DNA from: Hyposmocoma kahamanoa
Lineage: Eukaryota; Arthropoda; Insecta; Lepidoptera; Cosmopterigidae
Reading direction: 5' to 3'
Assembly (NCBI RefSeq): GCF_003589595.1
Contig: NW_020653337.1
Location: 3,960,422 to 4,024,421, forward strand
Length of the DNA: 64,000 bases
In this document: in pieces, positions 55,629 to 64,000 of the stretch
Numbering within the stretch: position 1 is the first letter of the stretch
Layout: each line of letters opens with the position of its first letter
The notes under the pieces: generated by a model
Databases searched by the model: none
Seen by the model: the letters and a program-made list of their open reading frames with translations, nothing else
What the model was told of the DNA's origin: nothing
Translations under genes and position numbers: made by a program

Positions 55629-57803
55629 ATGGGGGTACGAGGACTAACCACGTATATAAATTATAATCGAGACGCCATACTGGAGCAGTTCTATCTTCAT
55701 AATACTCAGCTTGTCATCGACGGCCACAGTCTATGTGCACAGTTGTATAGCTCCCTCAACTGTTTCTCTGCATTTGGAGGCGATTATGATAAATACGCTA
55801 TGCATGTGAAGAATTTCTTCAAAAACCTGCGTAAGTGCAATGTCTTGCCATACGTTCTTTTCGATGGTAGTTACGAAACAAGAAAACTTCGTACTGCCTA
55901 TAGTAGACTCAGCTCAAAGATATATGGCGCGTCCAGACTTGATCCTGTTACACAAGGTAGCTTGCAGATATTTCCTTTGCTTCTTAGAGACGTTTTTATT
56001 GAAGTTTTGGCAGAAATTGATGTTCCGTACACAGTATGTGAATTCGAGGCCGACGATGAAATTGCTGCATTGGCGCGACACCTTAATTGCCCAGTACTAA
56101 GCTATGATTCCGACTTTTTCATTTACAATGTTCTGTACATACCATTTAATACTCTAGAAGCCAAACCGCAAACTTTGGTAGAAAATGATAACAAAGTATA
56201 TGCTTTAGAATGCAAAATCTTTAAAATCGAAAATTTAACAGATCATTTTGGTGGTTTAAACAAGGAAATGATGCCACTGTTAGCAACTTTGCTTGGTAAT
56301 GATTTTGTTGAGAAGCGCGTTTTCAACAAGTTCTTTTCACAACTTAAATTGCCTAAGAGTAAAAAAAATCAAAATGAGCAACAAAGATGCATTCACGGTT
56401 TATTAAAATGGTTGCAAACAGAAACTTTAGACTCGGCAATTGCTAAAATATTGGGGAGGTTGAAGAAAAATAAGAAACACAAGGTATTTGCCATTATAAA
56501 AAAAAGTGTGGCTGCGTACAATACTACCGAGTGTGAATCATTAAAATATTTTGATGTTAAGATTGAGGAAAGAGTAAACCAACCAGAGTTAGAAATACTT
56601 GAGGCTTTTGATGGAGAAGAGTCTAGTTCAGATAGTTCAAATAAAGAAGATAATGTGTCTGAAGATAATAGTGATGTTGAAGCAGAAGATAATGAACGTC
56701 TTGGAATGCCAAATTGGTTTGCCGATTATATAAGACAAAAACGTATACCACAATGTTACATAAATTTATATACTCATCATCTATACTTCTGTTCTCCGCA
56801 AGCTGAAGATTACTCAGATGATGATGCTTGTCTATGTGCACTTCCATTGGTAAGATTTGCATTTGACATACTCACAGACTTTGCTCATGAGAGTTTTACA
56901 ATTGTTTGCAGGCAAAAAAATTCTAATGATAAGAATTATACAAGGTTACAGGTAGGAACTGAATATTCCATACCAAGGCCTTTAGAAAAATCTTTTACCG
57001 AATTATGCTATGATGAATTGTTCTTATATTTCAATGAATTTGTAAAACTCAAGATGCAGTCTTTGGATTTCTCAGAAATTGAATTGTTACCACCAAATTT
57101 CAAAATTTTTATGATTTCTTTACTTTGGTGGGTAAAAAATTGCAGTGTACCACTAAATCATATACACAGTCTGTTTATTTGCTACATTATGCTTGAAGTT
57201 ATTGATGAAAAGACTGGCACATTCCGTGGTCATTATAATTTTAATAATAAATACAGCAAGAAACTTGAGGAATTAAGAAAAAGACCTAACACAAAGTTAG
57301 ACAACAAAGAAATGGAACTTTCTTTGAACAAAAATAAAGTACAGTATGAAGACTGTTTAGTTGCTGCCAGTGTACTTTTAAAGCATTTTGAAATTGATGA
57401 TAGTATCCGGAAAAAGCCAAAAACTTATGATGTAAAAAGGATGCATTCCTTTGCACAATTCCAATATTGTTTAATGCATTTCAATAGCTTAAACAAATTG
57501 TGCGCTGAACCATTTACATGTACTAGATATTCAAAATCTTATAATGGGACATTTGTTTACAATATAGCTTTGAAATTGGAAAACCAATCAGACCCTGAAA
57601 ATTTTGTACATCAGTACTTAAATGGTGCCAACACTGTTCTAATGTTTTATAGAAGTTTATGTTTTATTTACAACAGATGTGCTCAAAAAATGGACTTGAT
57701 AACAACAAAAACAATTGGGAAAAAACATAAAAGAAGGAAACAAAATGTTAAGAATGAAATAAATTTTATTGTAAGGGGATTTGAGTCTGAAGTAGTAATT
57801 TGA
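55629..57803 (+). CDS. ast: Asteroid/ASTE1-like protein (FEN1/XPG-fold nuclease family), single exon
   Basis: 724 residues from ATG at 55629 to TGA. The N-terminus MGVRGLTTYI and a VIDGHSLCAQLYSSL segment are the XPG-N-like region. VCEFEADDEIAALARHLNCP and LSYDSDFFIYN (about residues 137-167) form the XPG-I-like acidic centre. Asteroid proteins share the flap-endonuclease fold; Drosophila asteroid interacts genetically with EGFR/Spitz signalling, and human ASTE1 has been linked to DNA-end processing (family knowledge). An acidic Ser/Glu/Asp-rich stretch at about 327-357 and a basic C-terminal stretch (KKHKRRKQN) are visible. The gene is intronless, head-to-head with La (647 bp between start codons), and AATAAA follows 62 nt after the stop. 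The identification is secure at family level. Confidence 0.92.
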   Translation: MGVRGLTTYINYNRDAILEQFYLHNTQLVIDGHSLCAQLYSSLNCFSAFGGDYDKYAMHVKNFFKNLRKCNVLPYVLFDGSYETRKLRTAYSRLSSKIYGASRLDPVTQGSLQIFPLLLRDVFIEVLAEIDVPYTVCEFEADDEIAALARHLNCPVLSYDSDFFIYNVLYIPFNTLEAKPQTLVENDNKVYALECKIFKIENLTDHFGGLNKEMMPLLATLLGNDFVEKRVFNKFFSQLKLPKSKKNQNEQQRCIHGLLKWLQTETLDSAIAKILGRLKKNKKHKVFAIIKKSVAAYNTTECESLKYFDVKIEERVNQPELEILEAFDGEESSSDSSNKEDNVSEDNSDVEAEDNERLGMPNWFADYIRQKRIPQCYINLYTHHLYFCSPQAEDYSDDDACLCALPLVRFAFDILTDFAHESFTIVCRQKNSNDKNYTRLQVGTEYSIPRPLEKSFTELCYDELFLYFNEFVKLKMQSLDFSEIELLPPNFKIFMISLLWWVKNCSVPLNHIHSLFICYIMLEVIDEKTGTFRGHYNFNNKYSKKLEELRKRPNTKLDNKEMELSLNKNKVQYEDCLVAASVLLKHFEIDDSIRKKPKTYDVKRMHSFAQFQYCLMHFNSLNKLCAEPFTCTRYSKSYNGTFVYNIALKLENQSDPENFVHQYLNGANTVLMFYRSLCFIYNRCAQKMDLITTKTIGKKHKRRKQNVKNEINFIVRGFESEVVI

Positions 57804-57864
57804 TCATGGTGCATTCAAAATGTAACCCTTTGATAATATAATTATCTCTACAATATCTAGGTGT

Positions 57865-57870
57865 AATAAA
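57865..57870 (+). terminator. poly(A) signal of asteroid
   Basis: AATAAA 62 nt after the stop codon, in the 174-bp gap between two convergent genes. Confidence 0.6.
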
Positions 57871-57977
57871 TTTCGTCAAATTAATTAACGAATTTCGTAT
57901 TAATAGTGTCCAACATAAATGTCAGAATAGAATATACAAAAATACAATATAAACACTTAATTATGTAGTCTTAGTAC

Positions 57978-58535
57978 CTAGTTAAGTTTTCTTTTTACCT
58001 TCTTAGTCTCAATCTCAGGGATACCACTGCCATGAATTAGATCATTCAATTCCGCACTTGAAATATAAAGAACTAATACCCCAAGGTAACTTATCAAGAC
58101 AAAACCAAACATTAACTTCCAGTTCATAGCATGAATAAATGGGTATACCATGGACCCGGCCAAAATAAACGCTACTGTTAATACAGCTAAATAGGCCACT
58201 CCTATGAAAAAACCTATTGCGATACCTAACAATCTCGAATGATATGTTTTAGGCGTTATAAACAACTCTATTATCACAAAGGGGACAATTAACGTGTGCA
58301 TGACATGATTCATCCATAACGGAAATATCTCTTCTATATTATCTGGAAAAATTAGATCTTTATACAATGTATAAATTGTCCAGAAAACTATTGCGATATA
58401 AAACGCAAAAGGAAAAGCCACGCCGAAGAAGATGTCTTTTAAAACTCGAATTTTTGATGTTTTCTTCGGATATACTTCGTTGGAGCCGATGAAATCGTTC
58501 AAGAATGCGAGAGCAAAGTATGTTGTCTGTACCAC
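57978..58535 (-). CDS. AIG1-like exon 2
   Basis: Acceptor tttttccag. It begins VVQTTYFALAFLNDFIGSN, contains FPLWMNHVMHTLIVPFVIIE and ends at TAG (57980-57978). It carries most of the membrane segments. Confidence 0.9.
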   Translation of the reverse strand: MVQTTYFALAFLNDFIGSNEVYPKKTSKIRVLKDIFFGVAFPFAFYIAIVFWTIYTLYKDLIFPDNIEEIFPLWMNHVMHTLIVPFVIIELFITPKTYHSRLLGIAIGFFIGVAYLAVLTVAFILAGSMVYPFIHAMNWKLMFGFVLISYLGVLVLYISSAELNDLIHGSGIPEIETKKVKRKLN

Positions 58536-59933
58536 CTGGAAAAACAGATAAAATTAAAAAAGACACGAGTGTTGACACAGACCGATCAACTTGTAAGTAT
58601 TGGCATAAGTATTGACAGTATACAAGGTAATAATATATTCACACGCAAAATAGGCGCCTTGACGTCGAGTTGCGGACACCAGCCCGTTACACCAAAAAAA
58701 CGGTGCCACTGCCTTGAATATACTTGATAATATTCAAGGTAGTGGTATTATTTTTTTTAATAGTCTTTACCTCCTGTTTGCCGCGGAACGGAATGGAAGC
58801 AAATTTTTGTAAGCACAGTTTAAAGAACTTTACGTTTTATGTTAATTGTGTAACGTACGTACAAATTAAATATAAGCTATAAAACAGGCCGCGTGTGTTC
58901 CCGAGAATTCTTGTAGTCTCGGGAATTCCCGCAGCTACCACATCGTATTTAGTTTATACCTAATTGACATAAAGTTTATTATGCTATGTACAATTTCGTT
59001 ACAAAAATTTGGTCCCATTGCGTTCCGGGGCAAGGTAAATTGAAACTTATGAAGCCCACAAACACTACGAAAAATCGCTACGATCAGTCGGTGTCAATCA
59101 AACGGTGCTCTCTCGTCTGACGTGTGTGACGATTTTTTAAAACAGTGAGCATAAATAATTAAACAAGTATAATATCATTGGTCGAACGGAACAGTATCAA
59201 AAATTTAATAGACAAATCGGAACCGGATCAACTGTGCCTTAATCGCAGTCGTGTGTTCGATACACGACGTCTGTTTTTTTTTTCATATTTTCCTCCTTTT
59301 CTCAAGGCGGAAATTAAACTGGTAAATAGTTTTCTGTCTCTATCGCGGAACGGAATGAAGATACGATAAACTGTAATGTGTGTGTTTGTGTGTGTGTGTG
59401 TCCGTCTGATGGCAACGATTTTTCGTTTGTGGGCCCCATGTTGTTTTATCAGTACGAGTTAAGAATAGCCTAATGTAAAACTTTTTAGCAATAAAAACGA
59501 CTCTACTATTTGCATATCCAAATTTATATTGTAAAATAGAGTCCTTATTTATAGTGTTTTATATATTTTGAATTACAAACATTTTTATATCAATTTTTTA
59601 CCTACGTAATTTATAAATTCTAAACATTTCAATATCTCCTTCGAGGTAACTGAAAAACTGCTATTTTATTTATCTACCCTCATCATACTTTCTCCTTTTG
59701 AACGAGCTAGACTTAAAAAAGCTTATTTACTACACTTATATACTGAAACAAAATAAAAACAAATATCTACTCACCAAACACCAGATTGTGAAGAACATAT
59801 ACCGAAAATTGAAGGGAAGATGTTTGAACGGTTCTGCCTCCTTAGGTAACGGTATTTTTACATAATTTTGATCGTACCATAGCGTAAAACAATTTAAAAC
59901 TACGACCGACAAATGAAAAAGAGGTATCAACAT
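57978..59933 (-). CDS. AIG1/ADTRP family membrane hydrolase, two coding exons
   Basis: AIG1 and ADTRP are multi-pass membrane enzymes that hydrolyse fatty-acid esters of hydroxy fatty acids, using a Thr and a His within the membrane (family knowledge). Exon 1 is 59933-59775, donor GTGAGT; exon 2 is 58535-57978, acceptor ttccag. They join in phase 0 into 238 residues, the usual family length. Counting back from the shared VVQT, Thr49 (FFTIWCL) falls where human AIG1 has its catalytic Thr, and His133 in the NHVMHT motif matches the catalytic His. Five to six hydrophobic segments are visible, and the C-terminus is basic (KKVKRKLN). It converges with asteroid. Orthology to AIG1 versus ADTRP cannot be decided here. 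Confidence 0.88.
58778..59047. repeat. family D foldback, both arms present, in the AIG1-like intron
   Basis: Left arm tgccgcggaacggaatggaa pairs with right arm cattgcgttccggggca. The inner parts (cataaagtttattatgct, ttgtgtaacgtac) are also shared with the other copies. Two gggaattc-type inner palindromes sit in the middle. Confidence 0.6.
59378..59401. repeat. (TG)n-type microsatellite
   Basis: Alternating gt run with one tt interruption. Confidence 0.7.
59775..59933 (-). CDS. AIG1-like exon 1
   Basis: ATG at 59933, 53 codons. A hydrophobic N-terminal segment is followed by PFNFRYMFFTIWCL, which carries the putative catalytic Thr49; donor GTGAGT at 59774. Confidence 0.85.
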
Positions 59934-60197
59934 GTTAGTATGATAGTAATAGTAAAACTAAAACGTGGTACGCGTGTGTCGTTCTTCGTGTCGGCAAAGA
60001 AACTCGTTCTTAGAAATTCAAGACCAGTTTTCGCGCGTAATTGGCATACAGAAGAGCTCAAAGGTCTTTGACCTTGGAGATTGAATAAAATGTCAGCAAA
60101 GTAACGTAAGGTGTTTCCTCAAATACAAGACAAGTTATTTTTACCATGTAGTACCTATAATAAGGCAAGTAGGTGCCTATGGCAATGCCATAGTTAT

Positions 60198-60425
60198 TAA
60201 CTGCCTCCGTGGCCGAACGGCTACCATGCTGATCTGCCATGCAGAGGTCCCGGGTTCGATTCCGTGGTCGGGAGAAATATTTGTATGGCCTACATTTATT
60301 TATCTCATGAGTTGATAATGTGACAACCCTGTGCTTTGAACCTTACGCCTTATTCAGAGTGTGTGAGAGAGACAGGTAATGTCAATCTCAAGGCATATTC
60401 GCCATCCCCGGAGAACAAAATGATA
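60198..60425 (+). repeat. tRNA-derived SINE, family C
   Basis: ccgtggccgaacggctacc (A box) and cccgggttcgattccgtgg (B box), then tatttgtatggcctacattt as in the copy at 49815. Confidence 0.7.
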
Positions 60426-61519
60426 ATCGCAACAAAGTAATATTTCAGGAAAAACAAAAAACATGTTTTCATTGATAAGTTCTTAAATACTGAACGTAGT
60501 TAGCTGTAAGCAAAGAATATTTTTTGTGCATTTTTATATTATAAATGAAACAGCCGTTAGTTAAGCCAAAATAGAGATATATCAATAATAAATAATTAGT
60601 CAAAATCAATCATCATGTTGAATTTATATTGTGGATTATAATTTTATTCTCGTTGTGTCTGAGCCGAAAACAAGTATTGCACCGTCGACTTATTATTTTA
60701 TTCTACGGGTTGCAATAGTACAAGTGGCGAAGATAATAATTACGTATATCTTATTCTCGTAAACATAGTAAGATATTTTTTTGGAAAGGTCTTTTATTTT
60801 GCTGTTACAATGAAACCATGATATGATAATCAACTTTTGCTTTATTATACGAACAGTTTGAAACGGGAATAAAATATGATAACTGCGTGTATCGTTATTT
60901 TGTGTAATTATTTTTACGAGAACATAATTCTATTGTCATTTATCATATTAAGAAACATAATAACCTTATTCTTGTGCACTTGGGCATGAGTAGAAAATTT
61001 GAATGATATTGTATTATTTTGTTATTCCGTAAGTAACTGCTTAAAAATCACGAAAAAAATTCAAAATACATATGTATTGGTACCTAAAGATCTTAAATAT
61101 GATATAACACTAAAACTGTGATCATGGCAGTTACCTTTTTGTTCTCCGGGGATGGCGATTTGTACGTCTCCTAAAAATCCTTTGCCGTCCCGCCCCGTCT
61201 GTGGGTGCCGGGATTTTACCAAAGTAGGGCAATGTTTATTATACATTTGTAAGCATGGTAAAGTAGGTCTGGCAGCTTTCAAATGTATAAAACGTCGATA
61301 TTTATTTTGGCTTAGAAAAAAATGTAAAATGGTCTTTCTGTCCGTTCACATAAACTCTTTAAAATGTTTTTGAAAGAAATATTAGTAATAAAACTTTCTC
61401 GGACACATCATTCGAACATATAAACCATTTGCATTCTTATATACTCTGCCTTTTTTAAAAGATGGAGTAACATTAAATGACATTTCATTGCGTAAAAGTG
61501 TTATCCGCTTGCAAGCAGC

Positions 61520-61987
61520 TAGTGATTGCTATCGATATCGATTATCTCGTATCGACTGAATGTTGGCCACGTATATGCAATAGCCGACCTTGTTTCATTT
61601 AAATCATCATCGGTCCATTATTCGTCCAGCAGCTGGGCACTGGGCACAGGCTCATTCTAATCATCAATTCTCGCAAGTTCCTATATACATACACTGTATT
61701 TAGAACTATGTCTAATAAAAATACAAGGAGGAGATTAATTTTAAAATTTCTCATTTTAATTTAATATAAATAATGAAATTACCCTGTTCTTTTTCGGCCA
61801 ACTGTCAAAATAAGAATGAAGAAGGCAATATGCAATTAGTAATCGGTAGAAAGTCTAAAATTCACAATTCAGAAATTTTTAGCAAAATTTTACCTTCTTT
61901 CCACAATCTATCGATAAAACTGTCGACAACAACACTATTTAAAATTTTATGAAACCTGGTAACCCTGCAAAATGTCATTTTACTCCT
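61520..61987 (+). repeat. about 470-bp dispersed repeat, copy 2
   Basis: Same block order and orientation as 32241-32770, ending aaatgtcattttact versus aaatgtcattttgct. Confidence 0.65.
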
Positions 61988-62287
61988 TGAAAAGGACATA
62001 TTGTAATGTTGGTGTTTTTTAACCGACTCTAAAAAAGAAGGAAGTTCTCAATTCGACTATTTTTTTAATGTATATGTTATGCGATAATTCCGGATTTGTG
62101 AACCGATTGTGAATGATTCTTTTTTGTCGGAAAAAGGGTACGTCAACGTAACCTAAGTTTAGGTTGTTTCTTGTGTGTTTGAATAAATAAGTAAATAAAA
62201 AATACTAGCATGTATGAAATAAGGTAACGGCAGGTAATAAGGCCTAGCTAAAGGAGATTTGAAATAAGAATGCTGCCTCACCGGGAC

Positions 62288-62647
62288 GCCGCGCCATGGC
62301 GAACGTCGCCATCACTGAATACTTGGCTACCTATGGCAACCGACAGTCGCTAAACAAAGAAGCCAAAAAGTAGCCAAGACACGTAGCTGAACGAACGTGC
62401 ATTCACTACGGGGCGACTATCTGGCGACTGAAGTAAGGGAAGCGCGGTTTACACGCGTACATTTTGTTGGCTACGTCGCGTCGCCGTCGCCAGCGCGCCA
62501 GAGTCGCCGAATTCCACACAAGGAGCGTCGGTAGTGGCTACGCTTCCAAATTGGCGACGTCGCCAATCGGTAGCTAAGTGAGGTAGCCGCCATACATTTC
62601 AATATCCATTTTTGGCTGCGTAGCTGGCGACGTGGCCATGGCGTGCC
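62288..62647. repeat. GC-rich foldback element built from GGCGAC/GTAGC motifs
   Basis: Left gcgccatggcgaacgtcgcc and right tggcgacgtggccatggcgt are inverted copies with one indel. The interior repeats ggcgac/gtcgcc and gtagc/gctac many times in both directions. Composition differs sharply from the AT-rich surroundings. Confidence 0.65.
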
Positions 62648-62649
62648 CT

Positions 62650-63742
62650 GCCAGTATCATAGTAAATCAAAATATTTTTCTAAAAATCATTCTTATAGAT
62701 TTATTGGAACAACCATTGACTTACAAATAAATGGACGACGGGTCTAATACAAAAACCACGAAAAAAATGTCCCAAGTCAACCTATTCGAAATTTAAATTG
62801 TAATGTCATCGCAATATCGCGCTGTCAGTCGAACAAATGAAGACTAAAGCGGAGTTTGGCGCTCTGTATACGATTTTAGCGCCTTACAAGTGCGGACACT
62901 TTTTAGCGCGGACCCGACGTCCATATAATTGTAAGTCAATGGGAACAACATATAAACTTAAAATGGCATCTGTTACCATAAACAAAATCAAAATGAAACA
63001 TTGAAAACGCCAGTAGGCAGTAGGTAATTTACTATAGTAGGGTTAAAAGGCCTTATTAGCTTTAACGTATAATATAATCGAAATACACACTAAATTCGGT
63101 ACTTGAGATCAATAATCAGATAAATACAGTTATTTCACTTGCGATTGTTGCAACATATTTATAAATTACTTCTTTAACAACTATCAGGGCACTCAAAGCC
63201 CCAGCATCACTCACCCATAAATAAATGGACGCATTCCTCGTGATACGACCCAGAAGCTTTTTCAAACTAGCTCTCTTGAGATGTTTTTTTATTATAACAA
63301 GTTGTGTAAGACGTAAAAGCATATAAAGGCGTTTTAGAACATGTCAACAAGTTTAGAACAAGTCTGGTCAAACGCATGCAAATACGTTAAAATTTATAAT
63401 GTGATCTTTTCGCTTACTGCGGTTATCGAAATGTTTGTAAATTCTACCTTATGTTCAAACAGCTTGTGTTCATTTTTGCATGCGCTAAGACATTTATAAC
63501 AGTTGCCTGTTTGGCCGCTGCTCAAAAAGCTTGTTTAATATTTAATTTACTATAATTAAAAGCAGGTAACTTTAATTAAAAGTTAGACAAAATTAGGTGT
63601 AGGTAAACCTGGCATCATAGGATCTAATCTACCTAACTAATCAGGGTTGTCACTGATGTATGTTTTTTGCACATCAGCGGAAGCGGATGTGGATTCTATT
63701 TTATCTGTTAAAAAAAACAAAAAAATTATTTACTCCGTTAGC
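62650..63742. other. intergenic, nothing recognised
   Basis: AT-rich with chance open frames; no element ends matched. Confidence 0.35.
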
Positions 63743-63892
63743 TCAGCAACCTGAAGTGAACCTTGACCCCCGACACAAGTTGGCGTCAGCGCGCACTGTC
63801 TTGTGCAATCTGCTCCCAGTTGTTTGCGTGCAGGACGTGGAGGATATTAAAGAAATAATGTACAGATCTTTATTGAATCTGCATGAAATAAC
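63743..63892 (+). CDS. possible exon of an unrecognised gene near the right edge
   Basis: An open stretch with coding-like composition (NLDPRHKLASARTVLCNLLP, VQDVEDIKEIMYRSLLNLHE) follows a weak tttactccgttag acceptor. It resembles a helical-repeat segment, but I do not recognise a family. It is followed by a stop and by AATAAA near 63908, so it could be a terminal exon. Borders are approximate. It could also be a chance open frame. Confidence 0.3.
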
Positions 63893-63926
63893 TTTTATAT
63901 GTTGGTGAAATAAACAGTTGTTTTAG

Positions 63927-64000
63927 GCTCAATTTATGTTGCGGCGGAACGGAATGGAAGCGAATTTTTGTAACGATATTGTAATGAACGTAACGTGCGA
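63927..64000. repeat. family D copy, cut by the window end
   Basis: aggctcaatttatgttgcgg and ggaatggaagcgaatttttg match the left arm of the family. Confidence 0.6.

Noticed and set aside
56623..56862. Minus-strand frame within asteroid
   Set aside because: Antisense shadow of the acidic stretch of the asteroid coding region.
58620..58760. Apparent inverted repeat near 58620-58760
   Set aside because: Only short scattered matches (around caaggtaata and ttcaaggtag); not convincing as an element.
1..64000. CRISPR arrays, bacterial operons or prophage-like features
   Set aside because: No regularly spaced direct repeats and no prokaryotic gene organisation; genes have introns and belong to animal families.

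Overview
The window looks like nuclear DNA of a moth or butterfly (Lepidoptera). It is AT-rich and intron-rich, is packed with decayed transposons of lepidopteran type, carries an interstitial tract of the insect telomere unit TTAGG/CCTAA, and its proteins all belong to animal families. No operons, tRNA genes, rRNA genes or CRISPR arrays were seen.

Five protein-coding genes can be supported. (1) 14917-37614 (+): the 3' part of skywalker (sky, TBC1D24 orthologue). It encodes the second half of the TBC domain, a linker and the whole TLDc domain, in nine constitutive exon positions. The exons upstream of 14917 were not found in the window. Two positions appear to have alternative exons: three phase-0 candidates for the linker (21882-21968, 24807-24899, 31099-31179), and two versions of a TLDc exon (36836-36973, 37015-37209) separated by only 41 nt. 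(2) 42467-43753 (-): a single-exon SAAL1 homologue that converges on sky. (3) 48035-54981 (-): the La/SSB RNA-binding protein in six exons. (4) 55629-57803 (+): a single-exon asteroid/ASTE1 nuclease-fold protein, head-to-head with La across 647 bp. (5) 57978-59933 (-): a two-exon AIG1/ADTRP membrane hydrolase, tail-to-tail with asteroid. A possible extra exon lies near the right edge (about 63743-63892).

Most of the remaining DNA is mobile-element debris. It includes a mariner with intact ends and a broken transposase (4555-5627), a second mariner relic (2262-2595), RTE-, Jockey- and other LINE fragments, GIY-YIG-bearing Penelope-like fragments (8780-9420, 27060-27225, 51935-52330), and two tRNA-derived SINE families. 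A dispersed A-tailed retro-repeat ('family A') has at least eleven copies. There are also several non-autonomous inverted-repeat elements: 7449-8015, 24088-24235, 28891-29186, 34424-34667, 44058-44645, 58778-59047 and 62288-62647.

Functionally the window is an ordinary housekeeping and neuronal gene neighbourhood. sky acts in synaptic-vesicle endosomal sorting, La protects RNA polymerase III transcripts, and AIG1 hydrolyses lipids. The most notable observation is the apparent alternative-exon architecture of sky, which would vary both the TBC-TLDc linker and a loop inside the TLDc domain. Exon borders were read by eye from splice dinucleotides and reading phase. Family names rest on recognition of conserved segments, not on a database search.
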